Shown: one piece after another, positions 22,251 to 30,154 of the stretch
Numbering within the stretch: position 1 is the stretch's first letter
Layout of the letters: every line of letters starts with the position of its first letter
IMG/VR virus record: IMGVR_UViG_3300010354_000097
Location: 1-59,472 of that record
DNA: 59,472 nucleotides
Origin: a virus
Reading direction: 5' to 3' (one strand)
Position numbers and translations under genes: made by a program
The notes under the pieces: model-generated
What the model saw: the letters and a program-made list of their open reading frames with translations, nothing else
What the model was told of the DNA's origin: nothing
Databases searched by the model: none

Positions 22251-22281
22251 TGGCTTATCCTAACTGTCTAAGGACTTATCG

Positions 22282-23283
22282 ATGAGTCGTTTTATACTTG
22301 TAGATTTTACAAATCTATATTTTCGAGGTCGGCATACTGCAACTAGAGCAGCAGATCTCGAAGATCGCCTTGGTATGGCTGTTCATACCACATTAGCTAG
22401 TATTAATAAATGTTGGCGGCTGCTCAAAGGCGATCATGTTATTATTGCATTAGAAGGACGCAGTTGGCGTCGTGATCATTATCCACAATATAAAGCACAA
22501 AGGCATGAAGCTCGTGCTGCTCTAAGTCCCAAAGAAGCTGCCGAGGATCGAGCATTCTGGGAAACTCTTGATCAACTTAAAGAATTTTTTATAGACAAAA
22601 CTAATTGCACGATTCTACACCACCCTAATCTCGAAGCCGACGATCTTATTGCAGGGTGGATCCAAAATCATCCCGACGACCATCACGTTATTGTTAGTAC
22701 CGACGGAGACTTTGCTCAACTTCTGGCAGAAAATGTTGAACAATACAACGGAGTTACTGGCCAAATTATTAACCTAAAAGGTTACTTTGACGAGCGTGGC
22801 AAACCTGTAGTAGATAAAAAAACCAAAGAAGTCAAAGGAGCACCGGATCCCGAATGGCTTCTATTTGAAAAATGTATGCGTGGTGATGTTAGTGATAATA
22901 TCTTTAGTGCTTATCCCGGTGTTAGAACCAAAGGAACAAAAAACAAAATTGGGTTGATTGAGGCATTTAACGACCGTTATAACAAAGGTTATACCTGGAA
23001 TAATTTAATGCTTCAACGTTGGACCGACCACGAAGGTAAAGAAAATCGAGTTATCGATTGCTATAACAGAAATGTATTACTGTGCGATCTACGTGCCCAA
23101 CCCGAAGAAGTTAAAAATCAAATTCAAGAAACGATCCAATCGGCTAGTGTACCTAGATCAAAACCACAGATTGGAATGCATTTTATGAAATTTTGTGGTC
23201 GACATAATCTTATAAAAATTAGCGAGCAGGCTCAACAATATGCAGAAATTTTCTCAGCAGGATATCCTGTCGATTCCCAGTAA
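22282..23283 (+). CDS. rnh: RNase H / 5'-3' exonuclease (T4 Rnh-like, FEN family)
   Basis: A 333-residue FEN-family nuclease like T4 RNase H (305 residues), which removes RNA primers and flaps in lagging-strand repair. The metal-site acids are D8 (ILVDFTNLY), EADD at 118-121 and STDGD with D141 and D143, and KCMRGDVSDNI supplies the next two Asp residues. The FEN clamp/H3TH region follows (GTKNKIGLIEAF). It has its own consensus promoter and overlaps the next gene by 44 bases. All catalytic residues are intact. Confidence 0.9.
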   Translation: MSRFILVDFTNLYFRGRHTATRAADLEDRLGMAVHTTLASINKCWRLLKGDHVIIALEGRSWRRDHYPQYKAQRHEARAALSPKEAAEDRAFWETLDQLKEFFIDKTNCTILHHPNLEADDLIAGWIQNHPDDHHVIVSTDGDFAQLLAENVEQYNGVTGQIINLKGYFDERGKPVVDKKTKEVKGAPDPEWLLFEKCMRGDVSDNIFSAYPGVRTKGTKNKIGLIEAFNDRYNKGYTWNNLMLQRWTDHEGKENRVIDCYNRNVLLCDLRAQPEEVKNQIQETIQSASVPRSKPQIGMHFMKFCGRHNLIKISEQAQQYAEIFSAGYPVDSQ

Positions 23284-23863
23284 CGACAAATATCTAATCC
23301 AACTTATTAAACCAGATTTAATTAATGGCCCCTGGATCGCCGGCGGAGCGGTTATTCAATGGTTTAATGGTCTTCCTGTGAGATCTCACGATGTAGATAT
23401 ATTTTTTAAAAATAGTAGTCAGTATCACTTGTATGAAAAATTTTTTCAACAATCAATAGTTTCATCATACGACTACCCGACATCAACCCCGAACGATCTT
23501 AAAGATTGTTCATTGGTATTTGATAGTCCAAAAGCCAAAACATACAAATACCAACATTGGAAAATACAGCTAATTAAAACAAATTTTTTCAACTCAATTA
23601 ATGATCTATTAGATCATTTTGATATTACTGCCTGTAAACTAGCCACAGACGGGAAACGATGGTACACTAATCATCCATCAACTATCAATCATATAGAAAA
23701 TAAAATTCTAGACATGGATCTTCTACGTCCCGAAATGGCTGTTAAGAGGTTATTTAAATATTGGATTTATGGTTATCAACCAACGGTGGAACTAATTGAA
23801 CGCATTCAGCAAACTCCTAACATCGAAAACGACTTTGCCTACTCGACTGATTACGACTCCTGA
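23240..23863 (+). CDS. Nucleotidyltransferase-like protein
   Basis: A 207-residue protein with a nucleotidyltransferase (pol-beta type) core. GPWIAGGAVIQWFNG (residues ~30-44) followed by HDVDIFF matches the hG[G/S]...DxD pattern, and a third acidic strand could be in HFDITACKL. Such proteins are common in T4-like phages with unknown targets. It begins inside the RNase H gene, sharing 44 bases, and itself overlaps the next gene. Confidence 0.7.
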   Translation: MQKFSQQDILSIPSNDKYLIQLIKPDLINGPWIAGGAVIQWFNGLPVRSHDVDIFFKNSSQYHLYEKFFQQSIVSSYDYPTSTPNDLKDCSLVFDSPKAKTYKYQHWKIQLIKTNFFNSINDLLDHFDITACKLATDGKRWYTNHPSTINHIENKILDMDLLRPEMAVKRLFKYWIYGYQPTVELIERIQQTPNIENDFAYSTDYDS

Positions 23864-24206
23864 ATATACCTGGAGTCTAATTAGCCCTACACCGATCTAT
23901 GTTGAAGGGTCCGATCCTCATCTTTATTGGTGGAAAGGTGTAGGACTGACTGAGCCAATGTTATTATGCTTGGTAGGAAAATATTGTTTTAGTATTAGTC
24001 CTACACCTGAATGCAGAGATATTGCTATACGCAGTCAATATGAAGCCGAGAGGAATCATGCATTTGAGGGACAAGATACCTTCGAAGGAGACTTACCCAC
24101 TGATATGCATTTTCATAACATTGACTTAATCTTTGCACGTAAAGAGCGTAAAATACATCAAGTAAAAGAAGTACTCAACTGGATTAAAAAAAGGAAAAAT
24201 AAATGA
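23796..24206 (+). CDS. Conserved hypothetical phage protein
   Basis: A 136-residue protein. The middle has YVEGSDPHLYWWKGVGLTEP, then ECRDIAIRS, and DTFEGDLPTDMHFHNIDLIF, which I recall as a conserved phage family of unknown role. The start is uncertain. TTG 23796 has GGTGGA five bases before it but gives 68 bases of overlap with the nucleotidyltransferase gene; TTG 23835 is the alternative. The stop overlaps the next ATG (ATGA). Confidence 0.55.
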   Translation: MNAFSKLLTSKTTLPTRLITTPEYTWSLISPTPIYVEGSDPHLYWWKGVGLTEPMLLCLVGKYCFSISPTPECRDIAIRSQYEAERNHAFEGQDTFEGDLPTDMHFHNIDLIFARKERKIHQVKEVLNWIKKRKNK

Positions 24207-24670
24207 TCGCTAAACCTGTTGTAAAAAACAAATTCTGGATTGTAGAGCACCAAGGAGAAAAGGTCGCTACAATTCAACGTTGCGACCAAGGCCTGACCTG
24301 GGTCTGCGATAATCAACGACAAAGATTCGATAGTTTTGATAATTTAAAAAATCATTACAATCTTAATGTCGATAAATGGCGTAATAGCACCTCTAAAACA
24401 AATTCTAATTCAGTTTACAAATATCCTTGTGATTCTGTGCCATACAACTCGGTTTGGGATTTAAGGCATCGAGTTCCACTTTATACAAAGACTAAAAAAA
24501 GTCGTTGTTATTATGCTGCTGGATATTATGTAATGGATGGTCAGATTGTTTTTTGTCCTAAATATATTTTTATAAATAGAGTAGAGTTCAAAGGCCCATT
24601 TTTTACAGAACAAGAAGCTGAACAACAAAATCATGGACAAACCACTACCTATAACACCCAGTCTGAATAA
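24203..24670 (+). CDS. Conserved hypothetical phage protein
   Basis: A 155-residue protein. The N-terminal half looks like a small beta domain (FWIVEHQGEKVATIQR). The C-terminal half has YKYPCDSVPYNSVWDLRHRV, KSRCYYAAGYYVM, FCPKYIFINRVEFKGPF, a pattern I recall from many T4-like phages. Function unknown. It overlaps the next gene by 38 bases. Confidence 0.6.
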   Translation: MIAKPVVKNKFWIVEHQGEKVATIQRCDQGLTWVCDNQRQRFDSFDNLKNHYNLNVDKWRNSTSKTNSNSVYKYPCDSVPYNSVWDLRHRVPLYTKTKKSRCYYAAGYYVMDGQIVFCPKYIFINRVEFKGPFFTEQEAEQQNHGQTTTYNTQSE

Positions 24671-24854
24671 ATTTATCGAAAAAGTCCGTGTGCTGAATCA
24701 AAGTCAAAATAAATCTTTGGTGTTAACTGCTATAGAAGCAAGAAACATTGAATCAGATATTATGACTTTGCTAACCATGGTCGTGGATTTGCAGGCCGAA
24801 AAAATAAAACAAGCCCAAACTATTGAGATCGATCTTGGTGGTTCAAAATTTTAA
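24633..24854 (+). CDS. Small conserved phage protein
   Basis: A 73-residue helical protein (SLNKFIEKVRVLNQSQNKSL, LTAIEARNIESDIMTLL). Similar short proteins occur in T4-like phages; function unknown. It overlaps the end of the preceding gene by 38 bases in a different frame and ends seven bases before the next ATG. Confidence 0.6.
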   Translation: MDKPLPITPSLNKFIEKVRVLNQSQNKSLVLTAIEARNIESDIMTLLTMVVDLQAEKIKQAQTIEIDLGGSKF

Positions 24855-24861
24855 ATAATGT

Positions 24862-25173
24862 ATGAGTAGGCCTAAGCCAGAAATATTGCTAGAATCGGTT
24901 GATAAAAAAACCTATATCAGCGAACAAATCTTGAGCAGTCAAGGAATTTGGGCTGTTTACTATGACGGTAATCCTATTAATCTAAGAAATCAAAATCTTT
25001 TGGTTAGCTATCCTGGACCACGTTATAAAAAAACTGCTTTTGCTAATCCCGGTCATGCAATAAATCTAGCAAAAAAACTTAATTTGCATCATAAAACAAA
25101 TAAGTTTACTGTGGTACTACTCGATAAGGGAGAAACAATATATCCGTTGCCATCTCCAATAACAAAAGAATAA
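24862..25173 (+). CDS. Conserved hypothetical phage protein
   Basis: A 103-residue protein resembling a conserved T4-like phage family of unknown function. Landmarks are MSRPKPEILLESVDKKTY, ILSSQGIWAVYYDGNPINL, YPGPRYKKTAFANPGHAINL and KFTVVLLDKGE. There are no membrane segments. Its last 34 bases overlap the following gene, whose apparent start lies inside it. Confidence 0.6.
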   Translation: MSRPKPEILLESVDKKTYISEQILSSQGIWAVYYDGNPINLRNQNLLVSYPGPRYKKTAFANPGHAINLAKKLNLHHKTNKFTVVLLDKGETIYPLPSPITKE

Positions 25174-25499
25174 AAGAAGAACTTGTTGAAAGCTTAATAA
25201 CATTAGCTCAAGAAAAAGGAATTAGTTCGTCTGAACTTAAACTAGAGTCTCGTCATTGGTGGTGGTCAAACGCTAATCTACGATTGACTCCCCAAGGGCA
25301 TTCTTATTTAAAAACAATGTTAGGGTTAGATAGCTATCATATTAAACTATCCGAACCACTCACAAATCGTCGACTAATTAAACTAGTTAACTATTGTAAA
25401 GGTCCGTTTTACATAAAAAATAGTTCCGAAGTCTGGTTATACAGCCAAAGCGATAGTGTTTTTTTAATATTAAATAACAACAATATCGACGGACTATAA
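25140..25499 (+). CDS. Conserved phage protein without a standard start codon (AUA proposed)
   Basis: The frame is open from 25128 to the TAA at 25497-25499 and gives about 119 residues. Landmarks are SRHWWWSNANLRLTPQGHSY, KLSEPLTNRRLIKLVNYC, GPFYIKN and a hydrophobic end, an arrangement I recall as a conserved phage family. No ATG or GTG lies in the first 40 codons; the first TTG, at 25275, and the first ATG, at 25317, would remove the conserved part or most of it. An AGGGAG at 25127-25132 is seven bases before ATA 25140, which I propose as start. A frameshift from the upstream gene is the alternative. Confidence 0.55.
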   Translation: MSVAISNNKRIKEELVESLITLAQEKGISSSELKLESRHWWWSNANLRLTPQGHSYLKTMLGLDSYHIKLSEPLTNRRLIKLVNYCKGPFYIKNSSEVWLYSQSDSVFLILNNNNIDGL

Positions 25500-25506
25500 A
25501 ATTCGG

Positions 25507-25535
25507 TTGACATCTTTATTTTTTTATGCTACATT
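25507..25535 (+). promoter_or_regulatory. Sigma70-type promoter before a 38-residue membrane ORF
   Basis: TTGACA at 25507-25512, a 17-base spacer rich in T, and TACATT at 25530-25535. The start would fall at about 25542, which is the ATG of the next ORF. Confidence 0.6.
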
Positions 25536-25541
25536 ACCACA

Positions 25542-25658
25542 ATGCTTAAAGTTATTTTTATTCTTATACTAATGGCATTTTTAATTTGGTCCGGTGTCTT
25601 AGGATGGGCATTAGAGGTCATTGGGTACACTGTTTGGTCCTTAGGACGGCTGATCTAA
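25542..25658 (+). CDS. 38-residue single-span membrane protein, possibly leaderless
   Basis: A short ORF of 38 residues: a lysine near the start, then a long hydrophobic segment (VIFILIL-MAFLIW-SGVLGW) and a C-terminal RLI. It has a promoter whose start point coincides with its ATG, and no ribosome binding site between, so a leaderless message is suggested. It fills the only space between two promoters. Tiny membrane proteins are common in early regions of T4-like phages, often acting on the host envelope. Evidence is limited by the small size. Confidence 0.4.
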   Translation: MLKVIFILILMAFLIWSGVLGWALEVIGYTVWSLGRLI

Positions 25659-25686
25659 ACTGTTGTAATAAAGCAACATTTCGAAC

Positions 25687-25715
25687 TTGACAAGAATTTT
25701 TAATTGTCATATAAT
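25687..25715 (+). promoter_or_regulatory. Consensus sigma70 promoter before MoxR ATPase gene
   Basis: Perfect TTGACA at 25687-25692, 17-base spacer, perfect TATAAT at 25710-25715. Start near 25722; AAGGAG at 25740-25745 and ATG 25752 follow. Both hexamers and the ribosome binding site are at consensus, so high expression is expected. Confidence 0.88.
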
Positions 25716-25751
25716 ACTGAAACTGTAACAAAACTTTCCAAGGAGATCCAA

Positions 25752-26855
25752 ATGACTACAGTTAGTCAAACACTCACTATTACTGCTCGCGAAGCTCGTC
25801 GAGCAATTGTTAAATGTTTTAAAACTCAACGCCCGGTGTTCCTGTGGGGGCCGCCCGGAATTGGCAAAAGTGAACTTGTTTCCACTATCGCTAGTGACCT
25901 AGGAGGTGCTTTTATCGACCTTCGCTTGGCACAAATGGAACCCACTGACATTCGTGGTATCCCATATTACAATAAAGAATTGAACAAAATGGATTGGGCT
26001 CCCCCGATTGATCTACCCGACGAAGAATTTGCATCGCAGTACCCGTTGGTTTGTCTATTCCTTGACGAGCTTAACTCAGCTAGTCCCAGTGTTCAGGCTA
26101 CTGCCTATCAGCTGATTCTCAACCGCCGTGTAGGCAAATATGTTTTGCCCGACAATGTAGTTCTAATCGCTGCCGGTAATCGTGAAAGCGACAAAGGTGT
26201 TACTTTCCGTATGCCTGCTCCGCTGGCTAACCGTTTCGTTCATTTTGAACTGCGAGTGGACTTTCCTAGCTGGGAAGAATGGGCTATTACTAACAAGATT
26301 CATAAAGATGTAGTCGGGTATCTTTCGTTTGCTAAACAGGATCTTTATGACTTTAATCCTAAGTCGTCTAATCGTTCGTTCGCTACTCCACGTTCGTGGT
26401 TCTTTGTTAGCGAACTGCTCAAAGACGAAGATTGCTCGCCCGACGAACTTACAATTCTAATTTCGGGTACAGTCGGCGAAGGTCTTGCTGCTAAGTTTAT
26501 GGCTCACCGTAAACTGTCTGGCAAATTGCCCAAACCTATCGACATCCTTGAGGGTCGCGAAAAAGATCTTGAGATCAAAGAAATCTCTGCCATGTACAGT
26601 CTGGCAGTTGGTCTCTGCTACGAACTTGTTGAAACTTTGGACAAGTTCGGACGCGAAGATAGCAAGAAATGGCACGAACAAGTGGATAATTTCTTCTCAT
26701 ACATGATGAAGAACTTCACCACCGAGACTACGGTTATGGCTGCTCGTGCTGCCCTCACTACCCATAATCTTCCGATCAGCCCTAACAAGCTCAAGACCTT
26801 TGACGAGTTCCATAAGAAATACGGCAAGTACATCATGGCCGCTGTCGGTGAATAA
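25752..26855 (+). CDS. MoxR-type AAA+ ATPase
   Basis: A 367-residue AAA+ ATPase of the MoxR class. Walker A is GPPGIGKS at 33-40, Walker B is CLFLDELN with D105 and E106, AAGNRESD is sensor 1, and PAPLANRFVH carries the arginine finger. MoxR proteins act as chaperones or remodellers, usually with a VWA-domain partner, which is encoded next. ATG 25752 is set by AAGGAG six bases upstream; an earlier in-frame ATG (25704) lies before the transcription start. Codon choice is richer in C and G at third positions than in neighbouring genes, as in highly expressed genes. A strong terminator follows. Confidence 0.9.
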   Translation: MTTVSQTLTITAREARRAIVKCFKTQRPVFLWGPPGIGKSELVSTIASDLGGAFIDLRLAQMEPTDIRGIPYYNKELNKMDWAPPIDLPDEEFASQYPLVCLFLDELNSASPSVQATAYQLILNRRVGKYVLPDNVVLIAAGNRESDKGVTFRMPAPLANRFVHFELRVDFPSWEEWAITNKIHKDVVGYLSFAKQDLYDFNPKSSNRSFATPRSWFFVSELLKDEDCSPDELTILISGTVGEGLAAKFMAHRKLSGKLPKPIDILEGREKDLEIKEISAMYSLAVGLCYELVETLDKFGREDSKKWHEQVDNFFSYMMKNFTTETTVMAARAALTTHNLPISPNKLKTFDEFHKKYGKYIMAAVGE

Positions 26856-26874
26856 TTAGCCCTTGGAAAGGCGG

Positions 26875-26906
26875 GGTGTGGCAGAAATGTCACACCTTTT
26901 TTTTTT
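26875..26906 (+). terminator. Rho-independent terminator after MoxR gene
   Basis: A nine-pair stem (GGTGTGGCA with TGTCACACC, one G-T pair) closed by a GAAA tetraloop, followed by ten T residues at 26897-26906. It is the clearest terminator in the window and separates the ATPase from its partner, which has its own promoter three bases later. Confidence 0.92.
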
Positions 26907-26908
26907 GG

Positions 26909-26937
26909 TTGACCAAAAAGATAAATTGTTATATAAT
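26909..26937 (+). promoter_or_regulatory. Sigma70-type promoter before VWA/metallopeptidase gene
   Basis: TTGACC at 26909-26914, 17-base spacer, perfect TATAAT at 26932-26937. It begins directly after the terminator T-run; AAGGAG at 26952-26957 precedes ATG 26965. Confidence 0.85.
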
Positions 26938-26964
26938 TACAAAATTGCAATAAGGAGTTATGGT

Positions 26965-28233
26965 ATGACTAGCACTGTAGACAATCCAGTAAAAGACGCT
27001 GCCACAATGAAACGGCTTGAGAACGAAGCCATTGAGCGGTTGGTTGTTGCTCGAATCGGTATGCTTATTCGTCATCCGTTTTTTGGAAATCTAATCACTC
27101 GTATGAAGCTGATTAATGCTCATGAGTGGTGCCCTACTGCGGCTACCGACGGACGTAATCTATACTTTAATCCCGAATTCATTAAGAAGCTAGACAATAA
27201 GGAACTTGAGTTCCTTTTAGGGCACGAAGTTCTTCATATGATCTATGACCACATCGCTCGTATCGGTAGTCGAGATCGTAAACTTAGCAATATTGCACAA
27301 GATTACGTGGTTAATTCTGATTTGATTGATTTCAAAGTCGGTCGCAAAATTACTACGGTGCCATGTCTTTACGACAAAAAATACGCTGGCTGGACTTGGG
27401 AGGCTGTTTACGACGACCTTTACGAGCAGGCAGAAAAAATCAATATCGATCAGCTTGTTGAGCAGATGCTAGACGAGCATCTTGCTGATCAAGAAGACGG
27501 TGAAGCAACCGGTGGTTCTGGAGAAGACGGAGATAAAAAAGGCAAAGGACGGCCGCGTCTAAGCGATGCCGAAAAAGAAGAACTACGTAAAGAAATGAAG
27601 CAGGCTGTTCTCGAAGCTGCTCAAAGTGTCGGAGCTAGTAATTTGCCCGCCGGCATCAAACGTTTGGTTAGTTCTCTAACCGATCATAAAATGAACTGGC
27701 GTGAAATGCTTCAACAAAGAATCCAAAGTGTGTTCAAAGCTGATTATTCTTGGATGCGTCCTAGTCGTCGTAGTGCTCATCTAGAAGCTGTTCTGCCCGG
27801 AATGAAGCCCGGCGACATGGTTGATGTATGCGTAGCTATCGATGTCAGTGGCAGCATTTCCGAAAAGCAGGCTAAGGACTTGCTAGGAGAAGTTTCAGGT
27901 ATCATCCAAAGCTTTGATGAGTATCGTGTACATGTAATGACTTTTGACACCGAAGTATATAATCCACAAGTGTTCACATCCGACGGCATCGACACTATCG
28001 AAGAATATGAGGTAATGGGCGGTGGCGGAACCGACTTCTCCTGTGTATGGCGTTACTTACAAGAAAATGATATCGTACCCAAACAATTGATCATGTTCAC
28101 CGACGGATATGATTTCGGTGACAAAGGTGCTCAGTTTGAAGGTTACTGTCCTACTATGTTCCTTATTCACAGTAACCCAGAATTCGAGCCCGGTTGGGAC
28201 GCAGAGTCTGTTCAATATGATGAAAGAGTCTGA
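26965..28233 (+). CDS. Putative metallopeptidase with C-terminal VWA domain (DUF2201-like), MoxR partner
   Basis: A 422-residue protein in three parts. Residues ~20-190 form a zinc-peptidase-like domain with HEVLH at 87-91 (HExxH). A charged, low-complexity linker follows (EDGEATGGSGEDGDKKGKG). Residues ~285-420 are a VWA-like domain with the metal-site DVSGSIS (Asp 293) and MFTDGYD. This layout matches the DUF2201 family, which pairs with MoxR ATPases. ATG 26965 has AAGGAG seven bases before it; an in-frame ATG at 26863 lies in the terminator. Activity on protein is possible but not shown; the host or phage target is unknown. Confidence 0.88.
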   Translation: MTSTVDNPVKDAATMKRLENEAIERLVVARIGMLIRHPFFGNLITRMKLINAHEWCPTAATDGRNLYFNPEFIKKLDNKELEFLLGHEVLHMIYDHIARIGSRDRKLSNIAQDYVVNSDLIDFKVGRKITTVPCLYDKKYAGWTWEAVYDDLYEQAEKINIDQLVEQMLDEHLADQEDGEATGGSGEDGDKKGKGRPRLSDAEKEELRKEMKQAVLEAAQSVGASNLPAGIKRLVSSLTDHKMNWREMLQQRIQSVFKADYSWMRPSRRSAHLEAVLPGMKPGDMVDVCVAIDVSGSISEKQAKDLLGEVSGIIQSFDEYRVHVMTFDTEVYNPQVFTSDGIDTIEEYEVMGGGGTDFSCVWRYLQENDIVPKQLIMFTDGYDFGDKGAQFEGYCPTMFLIHSNPEFEPGWDAESVQYDERV

Positions 28234-28486
28234 TTTCGAAGAATTGAGACGACTCCGTCAATTAGATTTTTGGAGTCCGCATCTAACCATTGTAGATGTA
28301 ACCGGAATTCGTAGCTATGAAAAGAAAATATCCGATTGGGTATGGAAGCATACCAAAGGAAGATTTTGGATTGGCGAACATTACGAAAACCGTACCTGGA
28401 AATTTTTAATCGGGTTTGAGGTCGCTTACGAAGCTACTTATTTTAATTTGAAATTTTTTTCAACTTTGCATTCTGACCTTAAATAA
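28217..28486 (+). CDS. Hypothetical small protein
   Basis: An 89-residue protein that was not recognised. It starts at ATG 28217 or ATG 28220, inside the last codons of the VWA gene; the longer frame from 28109 lies wholly in that gene and is rejected. The middle segment IVDVTGIRSYEKKISDWVWKH and RFWIGEHYENRTWKFLIGFE resembles a small alpha/beta protein. Because its start overlaps the VWA gene, it may be coupled to it. Confidence 0.5.
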   Translation: MMKESDFEELRRLRQLDFWSPHLTIVDVTGIRSYEKKISDWVWKHTKGRFWIGEHYENRTWKFLIGFEVAYEATYFNLKFFSTLHSDLK

Positions 28487-28513
28487 AACTAGAACTAAAA
28501 TTTGGAGAGTTCT

Positions 28514-29191
28514 ATGATAAAACATGTAGGTAAACATAATCAGAAGAAAATAGTCTTATTGTATAGACAAGTACCCGGTGAGGATCATATGTGTTTAGTC
28601 ACGTATAGTGAAACGTTACCGAGACAAATTCACGACGATTTAATGAAAGCTTTAGAAAGTTCGGCAGGACAACAAGCCAAAGAACTCTCCGAAGTACTGT
28701 TTCGTTCGTTAGGAAACAACGGAAGAAGTATTCTAGGTACTTTGCATAGTGAAGGATTCATTAAAAAAGTTCCAACCAATCAAGTATTAATAACGCCAAA
28801 TAGTACTAGCTCTGTTCGACTAGATGAACTTAATAAAATACTTAACGAAATGGCTTTAGGCGAAGATGCGGTTAAACGCCTTGAACAATTAGAAAACGAT
28901 AAGGGCATGACCGGCAAGGCAAATAAAAAGAAATCAACTTCGCAATCTAAAACTACTAGTCAATCGGTTTCTGGTGAATCAAACACAACAGATGTTCTTA
29001 GTGACTCTGCTTTGGCGTCAAATTTTAGAGAACAGGCAAACAAGATGATCGCCGAAGCCAAAGCTTTAATGGCCGAAAGTGAGAGACTAATGCAAGAAGC
29101 TGCACAATTAGATCCTGTGATTCCCGAAACAAATGTCAAACCAAAGTCAACCAAAACCAAAAAAACCGCAGACAAAGTCAAAGCGAATTAA
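28514..29191 (+). CDS. Conserved phage protein with coiled-coil C-terminus
   Basis: A 225-residue protein. The N-terminal part (KKIVLLYRQVPGEDHMCLVT, YSETLPRQIHDDLMKALES, FIKKVPTNQVLITP, SVRLDELNKIL) looks strongly conserved by memory of T4-like phages; its role is unknown. After residue ~125 come a Ser/Thr/Lys linker, a helix (EQANKMIAEAKALMAESERL) and a lysine-rich tail. ATG 28514 with GGAGAG just upstream is preferred over TTG 28502. It overlaps the next gene by 59 bases. Confidence 0.65.
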   Translation: MIKHVGKHNQKKIVLLYRQVPGEDHMCLVTYSETLPRQIHDDLMKALESSAGQQAKELSEVLFRSLGNNGRSILGTLHSEGFIKKVPTNQVLITPNSTSSVRLDELNKILNEMALGEDAVKRLEQLENDKGMTGKANKKKSTSQSKTTSQSVSGESNTTDVLSDSALASNFREQANKMIAEAKALMAESERLMQEAAQLDPVIPETNVKPKSTKTKKTADKVKAN

Positions 29192-29483
29192 TATAAATTA
29201 TAAAGGCCAGTGGCGACAAATTTTAAAAGAAGTTGATAAAGAAAAAGTACCATTGAATCTCTTAGATTGTATGGTACTTAAATTAATTGACGGAACTAAA
29301 GTAACTATATCAGTTAAAAAATTAATCGATAACAATGTTGACATTGATGCAATCGAAGAAAAAATAACTGAAAAATTGTCGGCACTGGATCATATGATCA
29401 CCGATATTGATTTTTTTATCAGTATCGAAAGAGTTAATCAAGTAGTTAAACCTATCACTGACGAAATACTTAAAGACCTATGA
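29133..29483 (+). CDS. Hypothetical small protein
   Basis: A 116-residue protein that was not recognised. It begins in the lysine-rich tail of the previous gene in another frame, so its first ~20 residues are also Lys/Gln-rich. The rest has LLDCMVLKLIDGTKVTISVK and a helix-rich end (KITEKLSALDHMITDIDFF). It overlaps thyX by four bases (ATGA). Confidence 0.5.
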   Translation: MSNQSQPKPKKPQTKSKRININYKGQWRQILKEVDKEKVPLNLLDCMVLKLIDGTKVTISVKKLIDNNVDIDAIEEKITEKLSALDHMITDIDFFISIERVNQVVKPITDEILKDL

Positions 29484-30154
29484 AAGTAAAATTGATTAGT
29501 TATAGTAAACCCACCGAAGAATTTGTAACATTGGGTATCGACGATGTGCAAGAACTTATTGCTTATTGTGCTCGTGTTAGTAATCCTAGTAATCAGTTTA
29601 ACACTGATACAAGTGAAAAACTGATTCGATATCTAATTAAAAATCAACACTGGTCGCCATTGGAAATGGTTTCGGCTTGTTTAGAAATTGAAACTACAAG
29701 AGACATTGCAAGGCAGATACTCAGACATCGTAGTTTTAGCTTTCAAGAATTTAGTCAACGTTATGCGGATCCTGTTCGAGATTTAGAGTTTGTACTTCGA
29801 GAAGCCCGTTTGCAGGATATGAAGAATCGACAAAACAGTATTCCTTTAGATCTCGGACAGGACGCACATCGATCAATTGATCAACAATGGCAAACAGTTC
29901 AACAAAAAGTTATCACAGAAGCTAAAAATGCATACCAATGGGCTATTGAAAACGGAATCGCTAAGGAACAGGCACGTGCTGTTCTGCCCGAAGGTCTTAC
30001 TGCTAGTCGAATGTACATGAATGGTACTCTACGTAGTTGGATTCATTACATCGAACTTCGTAGTGCCAATGGCACTCAGCTCGAGCACCAGTTAATTGCT
30101 AAAGAGTGTGCTCGAGTTATTGCCGAAGTGTTTCCGATGGCTACTACATTATGA
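29480..30154 (+). CDS. thyX: Flavin-dependent thymidylate synthase ThyX
   Basis: A 224-residue ThyX, making dTMP from dUMP with FAD and NADPH. The signature RHRSFSFQEFSQRY spans residues 82-95 (RHRxxSxxxxSxRY). EARAVLPEGL and TLRSWIHYIELR are the C-terminal substrate motifs. T4 uses the unrelated Td enzyme; ThyX is usual in marine T4-like phages. It overlaps the dCMP deaminase start (ATGA), so dUMP supply and its use are coupled. Confidence 0.95.
   Translation: MKVKLISYSKPTEEFVTLGIDDVQELIAYCARVSNPSNQFNTDTSEKLIRYLIKNQHWSPLEMVSACLEIETTRDIARQILRHRSFSFQEFSQRYADPVRDLEFVLREARLQDMKNRQNSIPLDLGQDAHRSIDQQWQTVQQKVITEAKNAYQWAIENGIAKEQARAVLPEGLTASRMYMNGTLRSWIHYIELRSANGTQLEHQLIAKECARVIAEVFPMATTL

Noticed and set aside
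24571-24578. TATAAATA on the + strand
   Set aside because: It lies inside a coding sequence (the FINRV codons) 55 bases before the next start and among early genes; a chance match in AT-rich DNA is likely.
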